From the NCBI RefSeq assembly GCF_000830505.1, contig NZ_JXOK01000022.1, forward strand, positions 52,217 to 116,216: a stretch of DNA of 64,000 nucleotides, read 5' to 3'. A program made the translations under genes and the position numbers. The stretch is from Vibrio mytili. GTDB taxonomy: Bacteria > Pseudomonadota > Gammaproteobacteria > Enterobacterales > Vibrionaceae. The number at the start of each line of letters is the position of its first letter. Position 1 is the stretch's first letter. This document shows positions 1 to 9,530 of the stretch, piece after piece. Under the pieces are notes generated by a model that saw nothing but the letters and a program-made list of their open reading frames with translations, was not told the DNA's origin and searched no databases.

Positions 1-1780
1 CTTCTTCTGCTGCTGCGGCTTTTTCTGCCGCCTCACCGTATAGACGCGCTTTTGGCTGTGATTTAGTGATGGTGACATTGCTGTAATCAATGCTTGGTGC
101 AGCGTCTGGCTGGTAGAAAGCCAGAGAGTGCTTCAAGAAGTTTTCATCATCACGTTCAGTACAGCCATCATCTAAGCGTTGGTGTGCACCACGAGACTCT
201 TTACGCAGAATCGCCGAATGTACCATCGCTTCCGCAACTTCAAGACCGTAACCGACTTCAATTGCGTATAGCAGGTCAGTGTTGAACACTTTGCCTTTGT
301 CTTTAATCTTGATGCGCTTGTAGCGTTCTTTCAGCTCGGTAATTTTGTTGATGGTTTCTTGCATCAAGTCTTCTTGACGATAGATACCACAACCCGCTTC
401 CATGGTGTGTCCCATTTCTGTACGGATATCCGCCCAGTTTTCATCGCCTTCTTGGTTCATTAGCGCGGCGATTCTTTCTTCAACGGCTTTCATTTGCTCA
501 TTTATCGCTGTGTCGTTCCAGCCTTTGAATTCGGCTGCACGTTTCACGGCGTTTTCACCCGCTACGCGACCAAAGACTACAAACTCAGCGAGTGAGTTAG
601 AGCCAAGGCGGTTTGCACCGTGCAGACCAACAGAAGCACATTCACCGACAGCAAATAGGCCTTTAATGCGAGTTTCACAGCCACCGTTGGTCTCGATACC
701 ACCCATGGTGTAGTGCACCGTTGGTCGAATTGGGATTGGTTCTTTGGCGGGATCAACGTTAACGTACGCTTTCGCCAATTCACAAATGAACGGAAGACGC
801 TCTTGTAGGTACTCTTCACCTAGATGGCGAAGGTCGAGATGCACCACATCACCGAGAGGGTGTTTGATGGTGTTACCTTTTTGCTGTTCATGCCAGAATG
901 CTTGAGACACTTTGTCGCGTGGACCCAGTTCCATGTATTTGTTTTTTGGCTCGCCAACTGGCGTCTCTGGGCCCATGCCATAGTCCTGAAGATAGCGGTA
1001 GCCGTTTTTGTTGACGATGATACCACCTTCACCACGACAACCTTCCGTCATGAGGATACCAGTGCCAGGTAGACCGGTAGGGTGGTATTGAACGAATTCC
1101 ATATCACGTAGAGGGACACCATGACGGTAAGCCATTGCCATGCCGTCACCAGTAACAATACCGCCGTTGGTGTTGCAGTGGTAAACACGACCTGCGCCAC
1201 CAGTAGCAAGGACAACCGATTTTGCTTTAATTGTAACCAGCTCACCTTCAGACATGTGAATCGCGACAAGACCTTGTACTTCACCCTCGTCAACAAGTAG
1301 GTCTAGTACAAAGTACTCATCAAAACGCTTGATATTGCTGTACTTCATCGAAGTTTGGAATAAGGTATGAAGCATGTGGAAGCCAGTTTTATCTGCAGCA
1401 AACCACGTACGCTCAACTTTCATACCACCAAAACGACGAACGTTCACTTCACCGTTTTCTTTACGGCTCCATGGGCAACCCCATTGCTCCATTTGGATCA
1501 TTTCTCGAGTCGAGTTTTCTACAAAATATTCAACAACATCCTGCTCACATAGCCAGTCACCACCACCAACGGTGTCGTTAAAGTGATTGTCTAGGCTATC
1601 TTCTTCCTTGATAACAGCCGCTGAGCCACCTTCTGCCGCGACCGTGTGAGATCGCATAGGATAAACTTTAGAAATCAGAGCGACTTCTAAGTCTGGGTTT
1701 GCTTCTGCTGCTGCAATTGCTGTACGAAGACCAGCGCCGCCGGCGCCGATGACTGCGATATCTGTGATAATAGTTTGCAC
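1..1780 (-). CDS. frdA: Fumarate reductase flavoprotein subunit FrdA (C-terminus cut by window edge)
   Basis: FrdA is the FAD-binding catalytic subunit of the membrane quinol:fumarate reductase, reducing fumarate to succinate in anaerobic respiration. The start is a GTG at 1780 with GGAGGA just upstream. The N-terminus reads QTIITDIAVIGAGGAGLR, a dinucleotide-binding fold, followed by the flavin-binding stretch HTVAAEGGSAAV. HPTG, GEGG and HYTMGGIET motifs follow in the same frame. I checked the frame at 1657, 1102, 706, 415 and at the edge and found it intact. About 593 codons are present against about 602 in E. coli, so only a few C-terminal residues are missing. It is divergent from epmA, as in E. 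coli, and frdBCD should lie beyond the left edge. Confidence 0.97.
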   Translation of the reverse strand, partial: MQTIITDIAVIGAGGAGLRTAIAAAEANPDLEVALISKVYPMRSHTVAAEGGSAAVIKEEDSLDNHFNDTVGGGDWLCEQDVVEYFVENSTREMIQMEQWGCPWSRKENGEVNVRRFGGMKVERTWFAADKTGFHMLHTLFQTSMKYSNIKRFDEYFVLDLLVDEGEVQGLVAIHMSEGELVTIKAKSVVLATGGAGRVYHCNTNGGIVTGDGMAMAYRHGVPLRDMEFVQYHPTGLPGTGILMTEGCRGEGGIIVNKNGYRYLQDYGMGPETPVGEPKNKYMELGPRDKVSQAFWHEQQKGNTIKHPLGDVVHLDLRHLGEEYLQERLPFICELAKAYVNVDPAKEPIPIRPTVHYTMGGIETNGGCETRIKGLFAVGECASVGLHGANRLGSNSLAEFVVFGRVAGENAVKRAAEFKGWNDTAINEQMKAVEERIAALMNQEGDENWADIRTEMGHTMEAGCGIYRQEDLMQETINKITELKERYKRIKIKDKGKVFNTDLLYAIEVGYGLEVAEAMVHSAILRKESRGAHQRLDDGCTERDDENFLKHSLAFYQPDAAPSIDYSNVTITKSQPKARLYGEAAEKAAAAEE

Positions 1781-2220
1781 AGTTATCCTCCAGTGTGTGA
1801 TTGCGGAAATCCGCTTGTTATTGTGGGGGTGAGGAGGTCGTAACAGAGAACTCCTCTAAAGTAGTACGGTTAGTGTAGAAGAGCTATGTGATAGAAAAAT
1901 TGATTTATTTGGGGTTTTGCTTCAGTAATGCATACAAGAGCATAAAATTTATATGTAGTGTGATTGTTATCACGCCACTGAGAGCAGTAAAAACAGCAAC
2001 AAAGCATTAATGTTAGGCAAGTGTTGCGCCATGTTTACCTCATTGATAACAACTTATGTATGGGATGTTTTTTGTTCTGCGGCGCAGAAAATTCGGGCTT
2101 CATCTGTATACTTGTTATGTGGACATGAGCATAAGAGATAAAAACCGTGCTCTTCAACTTTCAAAAGTATGTAAAATAGCGCATCCAAACGCTGATTAAG
2201 TCTTGAAGAGATCTGTAACT
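1781..2220. promoter_or_regulatory. Divergent frdA/epmA intergenic region with a CRP-like site
   Basis: This 440-bp gap separates leftward frdA from rightward epmA. At 1959-1974 it carries TGTGATTGTTATCACG, which matches the CRP consensus TGTGA-N6-TCACA at nine of ten defined positions. I looked for FNR sites (TTGAT-N4-ATCAA) and saw only half-sites, near 1900 and 2043. CRP or FNR control of frd is inferred from E. coli and from these motifs. No gene is visible here. Confidence 0.5.
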
Positions 2221-3192
2221 ATGCCTACGAATTGGCAACCTACTGCACCAATGGCACTATTACGCGAACGTGCCAAGCTCATTGCTTCTATCCGAGAATT
2301 CTTTGCACAGAGGCTGGTGATGGAAGTCGACACTCCGGCCATGAGCCATGCTACTGTGACCGATATTCATTTGCATACCTTTCAAACTGAGTTTGTCGGG
2401 CCAGGGTATGCCGATGGCAGTCAGCTATTTTTTGTGACAAGCCCTGAATTCCATATGAAACGCTTACTGGCCGCGGGCAGTGGTTGCATTTATCAGATCA
2501 ACAAAGCTTTTCGTAATGAAGAAAATGGTCGTCATCACAACCCAGAGTTTTCTATGTTGGAGTGGTATCGAGTTGGCTTTGATCATCATCAGTTGATGGA
2601 CGAAATGGATGAGCTATTGCAGTTAGTTTTGAGTTGTGGTGCGGCCGTACGCATCACCTATCAGCAGGCATTTCTTGATGCTCTGGGCGTGTGCCCACTT
2701 GAAGGAACGATGGCAGAGCTAAAAAGCGTCGCTGCTCAACTTGGATTGAGTGATATTGCACAGCAGGAAGAGCATCGTGATACCTTACTCCAGCTTTTGT
2801 TTAGTGTTGGTGTTGAGACTAAAATTGGTCAGACTGTGCCTGCATTTGTTTATGACTTTCCTGCATCTCAAGCGGCGTTAGCAAAAATTAACCCACATGA
2901 CCACCGGGTAGCAGAGCGTTTTGAGGTGTACTTTAAAGGGATTGAGTTGGCCAATGGATTTCATGAGCTCGACAACCCTCAAGAGCAACTTGCGCGCTTT
3001 GAGCAAGACAATAAAAAACGTGTTGAGATGGGGTTGCAGCCACAGCCAATCGACTATCACCTGATTGCTGCATTGCAAGCTGGTTTACCTGATTGTGCAG
3101 GCGTCGCGTTAGGTATTGATCGTCTTATTATGCTTGCATTGGGTTGCAATCATATCGATCAGGTGACTGCTTTCCCATTTCCCATTGCGTAA
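2221..3192 (+). CDS. epmA: EF-P--(R)-beta-lysine ligase EpmA
   Basis: EpmA (GenX/PoxA/YjeA) is a truncated class II lysyl-tRNA-synthetase paralogue that attaches (R)-beta-lysine to the conserved lysine of elongation factor P, which relieves ribosome stalling at polyproline. Class II synthetase motifs are visible: [20 protein letters not shown] (motif 2) and GVALGIDRL (motif 3). There is no N-terminal anticodon-binding domain, as expected. At 323 aa it matches the E. coli length of about 325. The ATG at 2221 is preferred over an in-frame TTG at 2203 because the homologous N-terminus begins there. Confidence 0.96.
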   Translation: MPTNWQPTAPMALLRERAKLIASIREFFAQRLVMEVDTPAMSHATVTDIHLHTFQTEFVGPGYADGSQLFFVTSPEFHMKRLLAAGSGCIYQINKAFRNEENGRHHNPEFSMLEWYRVGFDHHQLMDEMDELLQLVLSCGAAVRITYQQAFLDALGVCPLEGTMAELKSVAAQLGLSDIAQQEEHRDTLLQLLFSVGVETKIGQTVPAFVYDFPASQAALAKINPHDHRVAERFEVYFKGIELANGFHELDNPQEQLARFEQDNKKRVEMGLQPQPIDYHLIAALQAGLPDCAGVALGIDRLIMLALGCNHIDQVTAFPFPIA

Positions 3193-3201
3193 GGATGTTT
3201 C

Positions 3202-3576
3202 ATGAACCGAACGATCGGACGTTGTATCATTTTCGCTTGTGCAACGATTATTGCGTATCTCTCTCTTAGTTCTGGTGAGCTGCAAAAGTGGGGGGATTTT
3301 ACTTATCTCGATAAAGTACAACATCTGATGGCTTACAGCAGTTTTGCTTTCATCTCTTGTGCCTGTGTGGGCAACTGGCGGCAGCGGTGGATGGTCGCAA
3401 TAGGGATCTTGTTGTTCAGTGCAAGCATTGAATGGTTGCAAGGTTACGTTGGCCGAGAGACATCTTTGTTCGACTTAGCTGCTAATGGCACAGGTATTTT
3501 GACTGGTCTGTTAAGTTACCGTATTTGGGGGCTCTATCGACCTCGATGGGTGAAGTCGTTATACTCGATTCGTTAA
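3202..3576 (+). CDS. VanZ-like family membrane protein
   Basis: This 124-aa protein has about four hydrophobic segments and the VanZ-like pattern, in which a D-K-xx-H core (LDKVQHLMAY) is followed by a later E-W-LQ segment (SIEWLQGYVGRETS). The molecular role is not established; the family is named after a teicoplanin-resistance accessory protein, but no resistance function should be assumed. It starts nine bases after epmA with AAGGA before the ATG, so it is probably cotranscribed with epmA and the TetR gene downstream. Confidence 0.8.
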   Translation: MNRTIGRCIIFACATIIAYLSLSSGELQKWGDFTYLDKVQHLMAYSSFAFISCACVGNWRQRWMVAIGILLFSASIEWLQGYVGRETSLFDLAANGTGILTGLLSYRIWGLYRPRWVKSLYSIR

Positions 3577-3597
3577 TGGAAAGGGAATCGAATAGCC

Positions 3598-4233
3598 ATG
3601 AAAACGCGCGACAAAATCGTCTACGCAGCATTGGAGTTGTTTAATCAACATGGTGAGCGCAACATTACCACCAATCATATAGCCGAACACATCGAAATCA
3701 GCCCAGGAAATCTTTACTACCATTTCCGCAATAAGCAAGAAATCGTGCGAGATATTTTTACGCTGTATGCCACGGAACTTTTAGAAAGGTTTACGCCTAT
3801 GCAAGGCTCTCAAGAAAGTTTGACGATGCTCAAAAGCTATCTCGACTCGACCTTTACTTTGATGTGGAAGTACCGTTTCTTCTACGCTAACTTGCCTGAA
3901 ATTCTATCCCGTGATGAACAACTTCATGCGCAGTACATCGATGTTCAGGAAAAACTGCAAGGCAATTTAATTGCGATCATGCAAGAGTTTGTGGCACTGA
4001 AGTTACTTGAGGTTGATCAGCAACAGTTAAAATCACTCGTGTGTACATTGCATCTCATTGCGTGTAGCTGGCTATCGTATCAATCTGCGATGCTGCCAAA
4101 AACCAACATTACTGAGCAGATGGTCAAACAAGGAATGCTGCAAATGGTTAATGTGGTGAAGCCGTTGGCAACGGAGCAGGGACTCGAACAATTGCTGTTG
4201 CTTGAAGGATCCGTCAGTGCTCTGCACGGCTAA
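3598..4233 (+). CDS. TetR/AcrR family transcriptional regulator
   Basis: A 211-aa regulator. The N-terminal TetR helix-turn-helix is clear: residues about 5-50 contain ALELFNQHGERNITTNHIA and the recognition-helix signature SPGNLYYHFRNKQEIV. The rest is a helical ligand-binding domain with no recognisable ligand. It follows the VanZ-like gene by 21 bases on the same strand. It is not SlmA, whose sequence differs. Its target is unknown; the neighbouring genes are the default guess. Confidence 0.88.
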   Translation: MKTRDKIVYAALELFNQHGERNITTNHIAEHIEISPGNLYYHFRNKQEIVRDIFTLYATELLERFTPMQGSQESLTMLKSYLDSTFTLMWKYRFFYANLPEILSRDEQLHAQYIDVQEKLQGNLIAIMQEFVALKLLEVDQQQLKSLVCTLHLIACSWLSYQSAMLPKTNITEQMVKQGMLQMVNVVKPLATEQGLEQLLLLEGSVSALHG

Positions 4234-4385
4234 TCGGCCTTATTCTCATTATTGCTACAACTCAATTCTCACTAATAAGTCGACGCTTGGTTGACTTGTT
4301 AGCACACCTGCGCACAATAGGGTGAATTTCCTGCCCCAGTTGATTGAAGCTGGGGAATGACACCTGATAAAGGAACTATCATTCA

Positions 4386-5342
4386 ATGAATTACGATATT
4401 TTCAATGGCGATGCTGATGGCATCATTGCATTGTTACAATTACGTTTGGCCGACCCGGTTGATGCTCAGTTGGTGACGGGAGTTAAGCGTGATATTAAGC
4501 TGGTAGAAACCATCGAGGTGAAAGCAGGCGATGACTTAACGGTGTTAGATATTTCAATGGAAAAGAACATGGCTGGCCTAGAGCGTGCGTTAGAGCAAGG
4601 AGCGCATGTCTTTTACGCTGACCATCATAAAGCCGGAGATATTCCTCAGCATGGCAATTTGGATGCGCACATCGATTTGGATGCGAATATGTGTACCGCG
4701 TTGATCGTTGATCAGTTACTAAATGGCCAGTTTCATGAATGGGCAATTACCGCGGCTTATGGCGATAACTTGATCGCTAAAGCGGATGAGTTAGCCGATA
4801 AAGCGGGTTTAACGGCGGATCAGAAAGCCCAGCTTAAAGAATTAGGAACGCTGATCAACTACAACGGTTACGGTTCGAAAGTGGATGATTTACATTTCCA
4901 CCCTGCTGATTTGTATCAAGCGCTCTTACAATATGCTTCGCCTTTTGATGTTGTCTCAGATAAAGCGTCGCCATACTATCAACTTCAATCCGCTTACCAG
5001 CAAGACATGGAGGCGGCATTGTCCGTTCCTGCTCTGCATGAGAGCAAAACATTGAAACTGTTTGAGCTACCTAACAATGCGGCATCGCGCCGAATCAGCG
5101 GTGTATATGGCAACTGGTTAGCCAACCAAACACCAGACTCGGCTCATGCCGTGTTAACCGAAAATGCTGATGGAACCTATACTGTGTCGCTGCGCGCGCC
5201 ATTAAATAACAAGCAAGGTGCAGTCACTATTTGTGGTCAGTTTCCAACTGGTGGGGGCCGAGAGGCAGCGGCAGGCATTAATGCTTTAAGCAAAGAGGAT
5301 GTCAGCGCGTTCATAAACGCGGTGGAAACGCATTACGCGTAA
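4386..5342 (+). CDS. DHH family phosphoesterase, substrate unknown
   Basis: A 318-aa cytoplasmic protein of the DHH/DHHA1 superfamily. It has the metal-binding NGDADG motif at residues 7-12, a VLD aspartate near 53-55, DHH at 79-81, and the C-terminal glycine-rich GGGREAAAG at about 289-297 that corresponds to the DHHA1 GGGH substrate loop (here with Arg in place of His). Relatives include nanoRNases, cyclic-dinucleotide phosphodiesterases and RecJ, but this protein is too diverged to assign a substrate. AAAGGA precedes the ATG, and a terminator follows directly. Confidence 0.85.
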   Translation: MNYDIFNGDADGIIALLQLRLADPVDAQLVTGVKRDIKLVETIEVKAGDDLTVLDISMEKNMAGLERALEQGAHVFYADHHKAGDIPQHGNLDAHIDLDANMCTALIVDQLLNGQFHEWAITAAYGDNLIAKADELADKAGLTADQKAQLKELGTLINYNGYGSKVDDLHFHPADLYQALLQYASPFDVVSDKASPYYQLQSAYQQDMEAALSVPALHESKTLKLFELPNNAASRRISGVYGNWLANQTPDSAHAVLTENADGTYTVSLRAPLNNKQGAVTICGQFPTGGGREAAAGINALSKEDVSAFINAVETHYA

Positions 5343-5372
5343 CACGACAACCCTGCAGCAATAAGAAAAGTG

Positions 5373-5395
5373 AAAGGAGCCAATCGGCTCCTTTT
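5373..5395 (+). terminator. Rho-independent terminator after the DHH gene
   Basis: A nine-base stem, AAAGGAGCC, pairs with GGCTCCTTT around a short AATC loop and runs into a T-tract. It lies 30 bases past the stop codon of the DHH phosphoesterase. Confidence 0.85.
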
Positions 5396-5425
5396 CTGTT
5401 CCTAGGGGCTTACTATGATTAGCCT

Positions 5426-6556
5426 TTACAGTCGTTTCAACCACGATTTCGGATTTTGTGCTCGGCTGTTGCGGCGGATTTCAAAGTAAAGTGAAGGGCG
5501 GTGTTGTCCCCCCGTGTCGCCCGCAAGAGCGATCACTTCACCTGCGGTGACTTTGTCGCCTTCTTTTTTCGTCAGAGCCTGGTTGTACCCATAAAGCGTC
5601 ATGTCACCTTTACCATGATCGAGTAATACCACCAAACCATAACCACGCAGATACTCCGCGAATACCACGGTACCAGGATAAACAGCTTTAACCTTTTGAC
5701 CATAGTTGGCGGATAACACCATGCCTTTCCAGTTTACTTGGCCTGTCTGACGAGTGCCAAAGTTGTGCAGAACGTTGCCTTTTAGTGGCCATGGTAGTTT
5801 ACCTCGTTGTTTGCCCAATCCATCCATTGGCACCGAGTTGCGTTTTGCTGCTTTGGCGATCTCCGCTTTAAGGCGTGTTTCGTTGCGCTGCAGTTCAGCA
5901 AGGTAACGTTTGTCGTTTTGGATACTGCTCCGAATCTTACCTAAGGTTTTTTTTCGTTGCGATTGGGTTCCCGCTAGCGCACTACGCTTTTCCGACTGTT
6001 GCTTGAGTAACGTTTCGATCTGCTCTTTTTCAAGCTCAAGTTGGTTTCTATTATGCGCAAGCTGTTCAGTGGTTTTCGTAATCGCAGCAATGACGTTTGC
6101 GCGCTCTTTGGCCAAGTGTTGGAAGTATTGGCTGATACGATCTTCTTCTACACCTTGATTCAGTAGGTGGCCATTGGCTTTGGCACGCTCAGTGACGTAG
6201 TAAGTTTGTATCAGTTGCTTGAGCTCTTTCTCTTGATCTTGGCGCTGAGCTTCTTGTAGGCCGATCTTCTCTTCAAGTTTCTCTATGTTTTGGTCGGCTT
6301 GAGAGAGTTTTGATTTGGTTTGTTTGATCTCTCGTTCTAACCGAGATATACCAAGCTCTTGATCTTTCAGTGAGCGTTGCAACTCATTGAGCTGTTTCTC
6401 CTGAGAGGTCAGGGATTTTTTCTGACGGCTTATCTCGCTGGAAACACCTTTAAGTTCTTGTTGGCTAACGGCTCCGGATACGAGCGGATAAGCGGCAGAT
6501 AAAACACAAGTCAATAAAATAGCTGAGCGGAGCACAGGGTGTTTCTGTTTGTTCAC
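5426..6556 (-). CDS. envC: Murein hydrolase activator EnvC
   Basis: EnvC is the periplasmic, FtsEX-linked activator of the AmiA/AmiB amidases during septal peptidoglycan splitting. From the GTG at 6556 there is a signal peptide (about residues 1-30), a long coiled coil rich in K/E/Q (about 30-240), and a C-terminal LytM/M23 domain. The LytM zinc ligands are lost: the HxH site is replaced in TLYGYN and the usual LHFE reads LYFE. This is expected for a non-catalytic activator. A GTG at 6574 would add six residues but lacks a ribosome binding site. AmiB, a likely partner, is encoded at 21.6 kb. Confidence 0.92.
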   Translation of the reverse strand: MNKQKHPVLRSAILLTCVLSAAYPLVSGAVSQQELKGVSSEISRQKKSLTSQEKQLNELQRSLKDQELGISRLEREIKQTKSKLSQADQNIEKLEEKIGLQEAQRQDQEKELKQLIQTYYVTERAKANGHLLNQGVEEDRISQYFQHLAKERANVIAAITKTTEQLAHNRNQLELEKEQIETLLKQQSEKRSALAGTQSQRKKTLGKIRSSIQNDKRYLAELQRNETRLKAEIAKAAKRNSVPMDGLGKQRGKLPWPLKGNVLHNFGTRQTGQVNWKGMVLSANYGQKVKAVYPGTVVFAEYLRGYGLVVLLDHGKGDMTLYGYNQALTKKEGDKVTAGEVIALAGDTGGQHRPSLYFEIRRNSRAQNPKSWLKRL

Positions 6557-6585
6557 TTGAGAGTTACCTACCACATTGTTGAAGA

Positions 6586-7407
6586 TTAAATGCCGTCCCC
6601 ATGGATAAAGCTTTGAGACTTACCATTAAAGCATTGATCCATATCGAAAGATGGCTTGTTTGATTTTGGACGACCGACAATTTTTGCTGGCACACCTGCC
6701 ACCGTTGTATGCGCTGGTACCGGTTGTAGTACCACCGAGCAAGAACCAATTTTAGCGCCTTCACCGACTTCGATATTGCCCAGTATCTTAGCTCCTGCAC
6801 CAATCATCACACCTTCACGAATTTTCGGATGACGGTCACCACTTTCTTTGCCTGTACCACCTAAGGTAACATCTTGCAGAATAGAGACATCATTCGCAAC
6901 AACGGCTGTTTCACCAATGACGATGCCTGTTGCATGGTCAAGCATGATACCACTACCAATACGAGCCGCAGGATGTATATCAACCTGGCAGGCGACAGAG
7001 ATCTGATTTTGCAGGTAAGTGGCAAGTGCATGACGCCCTTGCTTCCATAACCAGTTCGCTACACGATAGCCCTGAAGTGCATGGTAGCCTTTCAGGTACA
7101 GCAATGGCATAGAATACATCGCCACCGCTGGGTCGCGATTTACGGTTGCGCATATATCACAAGCGGCGCAATCAGTAATGTTTGGGTCAGTCGAGAATGC
7201 TTCTTCAATCACTTCTCTGACCGCCATCGCTGGCATTGATGCGGTGTCTAATTTATTCGCCAGAATGTAGCTCAGTGCCGCTTTAAGGCTATCATGTTTG
7301 ATGATCGTCGCATGGTAAAAGCTGGCCAACATTGGCTCTTGCTCAGACATTTCACGGGCTTCGGAGACTATTTTGTTCCAGACCTTTTGTTTTTCGCAGT
7401 GTTTCAT
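6586..7407 (-). CDS. cysE: Serine O-acetyltransferase
   Basis: CysE transfers acetyl from acetyl-CoA to L-serine, the first step of cysteine synthesis. The 273-aa protein has an alpha-helical N-terminal domain and a left-handed beta-helix of hexapeptide repeats, including DIHPAARIGSGIMLDHATGI and GDRHPKIREGVMIGAGAKIL. The length equals the E. coli enzyme. ATG 7407 is chosen over a TTG two codons earlier because AGGA lies eight bases before it. It sits between gpsA and envC on the same strand. Confidence 0.97.
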   Translation of the reverse strand: MKHCEKQKVWNKIVSEAREMSEQEPMLASFYHATIIKHDSLKAALSYILANKLDTASMPAMAVREVIEEAFSTDPNITDCAACDICATVNRDPAVAMYSMPLLYLKGYHALQGYRVANWLWKQGRHALATYLQNQISVACQVDIHPAARIGSGIMLDHATGIVIGETAVVANDVSILQDVTLGGTGKESGDRHPKIREGVMIGAGAKILGNIEVGEGAKIGSCSVVLQPVPAHTTVAGVPAKIVGRPKSNKPSFDMDQCFNGKSQSFIHGDGI

Positions 7408-7483
7408 TCTCAATATCCTGAGTGGTTCTTCCTTGACCCGACAAGTGCTATTATCTCAGAGTGATACGAAAGCGCGTAGAGTG

Positions 7484-8521
7484 CTACTTTCCTTCAGATT
7501 TTTTGTCACGAGCAAGTAAATCTTGCGCTGCCAGGCGTGCATCTTTTCCTTGATACAATACTTGATAAATTTGATCAACAATTGGCATCTCAACACCCAT
7601 GCGTTGAGACAGCATCCATACCTCTTTTGTGTTGCGGTAGCCTTCCACAACTTGACCAATTTCAGTTTGCGCGGTATCGACGTCTTTGCCTTGTCCCAGA
7701 GCTAAGCCAAAGCGGCGGTTTCTTGATTGGTTGTCGGTACACGTAAGGACTAGGTCTCCTAAGCCAGCCATGCCCATAAAGGTTTCTGGTTTTGCACCAA
7801 GCGCGGCACCTAAACGGCTCATTTCTGCCAAGCCTCGAGTGATAAGGGCGGTTCGAGCATTGGCGCCAAAGCCGATGCCATCTGACATACCCGCGCCAAT
7901 GGCGATGACGTTTTTGACTGCACCACCTAGTTGCATACCAGTGAAGTCACTATTAGCGTATACGCGGAACGTCTTACTGCAATGGATTTTCTCTTGTAGG
8001 TCGGCAACAAACTGAGCATCGGGTGAAGCAACCGAAATAGCGGTTGGTAAGCCCATTGCTAGTTCTTTCGCGAAAGTGGGGCCAGACAAGACGGCTAGGG
8101 AGTAGTTTTCGCCGATAATGTCGAACGCGACATCTTTAAGTAGGCGACCTGTCTCAGGTTCGAGCCCTTTGGTTGCCCAACAGATACGTGAATCATCACG
8201 CAAGAAAGGTTTGCAGCTTTTTAATACGATGCCAAAAACGTGGCTTGGCACCACGACAAGTAAGTCTCGGCTGGCTTGGACAGCTTTTTCCAAATCTGAT
8301 TCAACGATCAAACTGTCTGGAAAATCCACACCAGGTAAGAATTCATGGTTAGCACGATCGGTTTCAAGGCGAGCCATGTGCTCGGGCTCGTGTCCCCAAA
8401 GGATAATGTTTGCACCATTACGCGCAAGGGAGATCGCTAGCGAAGTGCCATATGAGCCTGCGCCAAGGACTGTCATCGCAATGTCTTTACCGTAAGCATT
8501 GTTTGTATTTGCTTTTGTCAT
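7484..8521 (-). CDS. gpsA: NAD(P)H-dependent glycerol-3-phosphate dehydrogenase
   Basis: GpsA reduces dihydroxyacetone phosphate to sn-glycerol-3-phosphate for phospholipid synthesis. The N-terminal Rossmann motif is [12 protein letters not shown] (near residues 18-29). The substrate-binding stretch [13 protein letters not shown] carries the catalytic lysine, and NSRNRRFG is also present. At 345 aa it is close to family length. The order secB-gpsA-cysE is the same as in E. coli. Confidence 0.97.
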   Translation of the reverse strand: MTKANTNNAYGKDIAMTVLGAGSYGTSLAISLARNGANIILWGHEPEHMARLETDRANHEFLPGVDFPDSLIVESDLEKAVQASRDLLVVVPSHVFGIVLKSCKPFLRDDSRICWATKGLEPETGRLLKDVAFDIIGENYSLAVLSGPTFAKELAMGLPTAISVASPDAQFVADLQEKIHCSKTFRVYANSDFTGMQLGGAVKNVIAIGAGMSDGIGFGANARTALITRGLAEMSRLGAALGAKPETFMGMAGLGDLVLTCTDNQSRNRRFGLALGQGKDVDTAQTEIGQVVEGYRNTKEVWMLSQRMGVEMPIVDQIYQVLYQGKDARLAAQDLLARDKKSEGK

Positions 8522-8604
8522 GCTGCCGCCTAATAGAGTTTTTACTGTTCTAATCTAGTCTATCATCGCAAGATTTTACGTTCTCGGAAGATTAGGAGCT
8601 AGAA

Positions 8605-8650
8605 AATAAAAAATGCACATCGCATCGTTTTTTGGACGCTTTGTGCATTT
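8605..8650 (-). terminator. Probable terminator after secB
   Basis: An inverted repeat, AAATGCACA with TGTGCATTT, spans about 40 bases. On the minus strand it ends in TTTTTTATTTT. It lies between secB and gpsA, so it could terminate or attenuate secB transcripts. Confidence 0.6.
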
Positions 8651-8703
8651 AATTTGGGTATGCGACATGAAGTTTTTGCCTACACGTCACTTACAAATGT
8701 GAA

Positions 8704-9165
8704 TTACGCTTCAGCTTCGCCTTCCGCTTGCTGTTGAAGGTAGTTCATGAACAGCGCATCGAAGTTAACTGGTGCTAGGTTCAGTTGAGGGAACGTTCCT
8801 TTAACAACGAGGCTTGAAATGGTTTCACGAGCGTATGGGAATAGAATGTTCGGACAGAATGCGCCTAGGCAATGTGCAAGTTGACCTGCTTCCATCTGTT
8901 CTGCAGTGAAGATACCGCCTTGCTGAACTTCACATAGGAATGCCGTTTCTTCAGCATTTTTTACCGTCACAGTTAGGCGTAGGATGACTTCGTAAACGCC
9001 TTCGCCAAGTTCACGGCTTTGAGTATCGAGATCCAGTTTAACGTCTGGATTCCACTCTTTTTGAAAGATTACTGGAGAGTTAGGAGCTTCGAAAGAAACG
9101 TCTTTTAGGAAGATACGTTGAATTGCGAAGTTTTGTTGTGCGTCTTGTGGTGCTGCTTCAGCCAT
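8704..9165 (-). CDS. secB: Protein-export chaperone SecB
   Basis: SecB is the tetrameric cytosolic chaperone that holds preproteins unfolded and delivers them to SecA. The 153-aa sequence shows [17 protein letters not shown] near the N-terminus and the conserved [15 protein letters not shown] stretch. The ATG at 9165 has AAGGA seven bases upstream, so the seven extra in-frame codons upstream are unlikely to be translated. In E. coli grxC lies between the rhodanese gene and secB; no grxC is visible here. Confidence 0.97.
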   Translation of the reverse strand: MAEAAPQDAQQNFAIQRIFLKDVSFEAPNSPVIFQKEWNPDVKLDLDTQSRELGEGVYEVILRLTVTVKNAEETAFLCEVQQGGIFTAEQMEAGQLAHCLGAFCPNILFPYARETISSLVVKGTFPQLNLAPVNFDALFMNYLQQQAEGEAEA

Positions 9166-9447
9166 TTTTTTATCCTTAATAAACATTGGTTGAGTCTAGA
9201 ACTTTCTCGACTCAGAAATTTGTCTTGTCCCGAGACTAACTGAGCTAATGTAGCTTGACTAGATGAAGCATGTATTACGTGCCAAGTGTCACAACTTGGC
9301 ATTGTAAGTGCTTTATTTTTACTCAGTTGGTACTTGCAAAGCGTGACCATGGTCGGTTGGGTTATCGAACACGACGTTGAGTGACGTATTGAGCGGTCGC
9401 TTCCTCGTTGATTGAGGTGATGACCCATCATAAACTTGCTAGGTCAC
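9166..9447. other. Intergenic region upstream of secB, no gene seen
   Basis: Together with the adjoining repeat this makes an intergenic stretch of about 350 bases between yibN and secB. The open frames here are short, run into secB in another frame, and have no protein-like composition. The secB promoter presumably lies in it, but I could not pick a convincing -35/-10 pair. Confidence 0.5.
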
Positions 9448-9530
9448 TTTTATGCGCCACGAACTATTTATGCGCCACGAACCATTTATGCCACGAGCCA
9501 TTTGCGCTCCGGACTACTTTTTTCCACGAA
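9448..9530. repeat. Degenerate tandem repeat (about 18 bp, 4-5 units) over the yibN 3' end
   Basis: Successive units read TTTATGCGCCACGAACYA at 9449-9466 and 9467-9484. Degraded units follow at about 9485-9500 and 9501-9516, and the coding end of yibN supplies a last related unit (CTTTTTTCCACGAACTA). On the yibN sense strand the units are variants of the sequence encoding its last residues, LVRG, repeated after the stop. Confidence 0.7.

Noticed and set aside
1895..2060. FNR boxes in the frdA-epmA gap
   Set aside because: Only half-sites (TTGAT at about 1900 and 2043) without a matching second half at four-base spacing.
9105..9431. 108-codon minus-strand frame upstream of and overlapping secB
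   Set aside because: Overlaps the secB start in another frame, and its composition (Ser/His/Gln-rich) is not protein-like.
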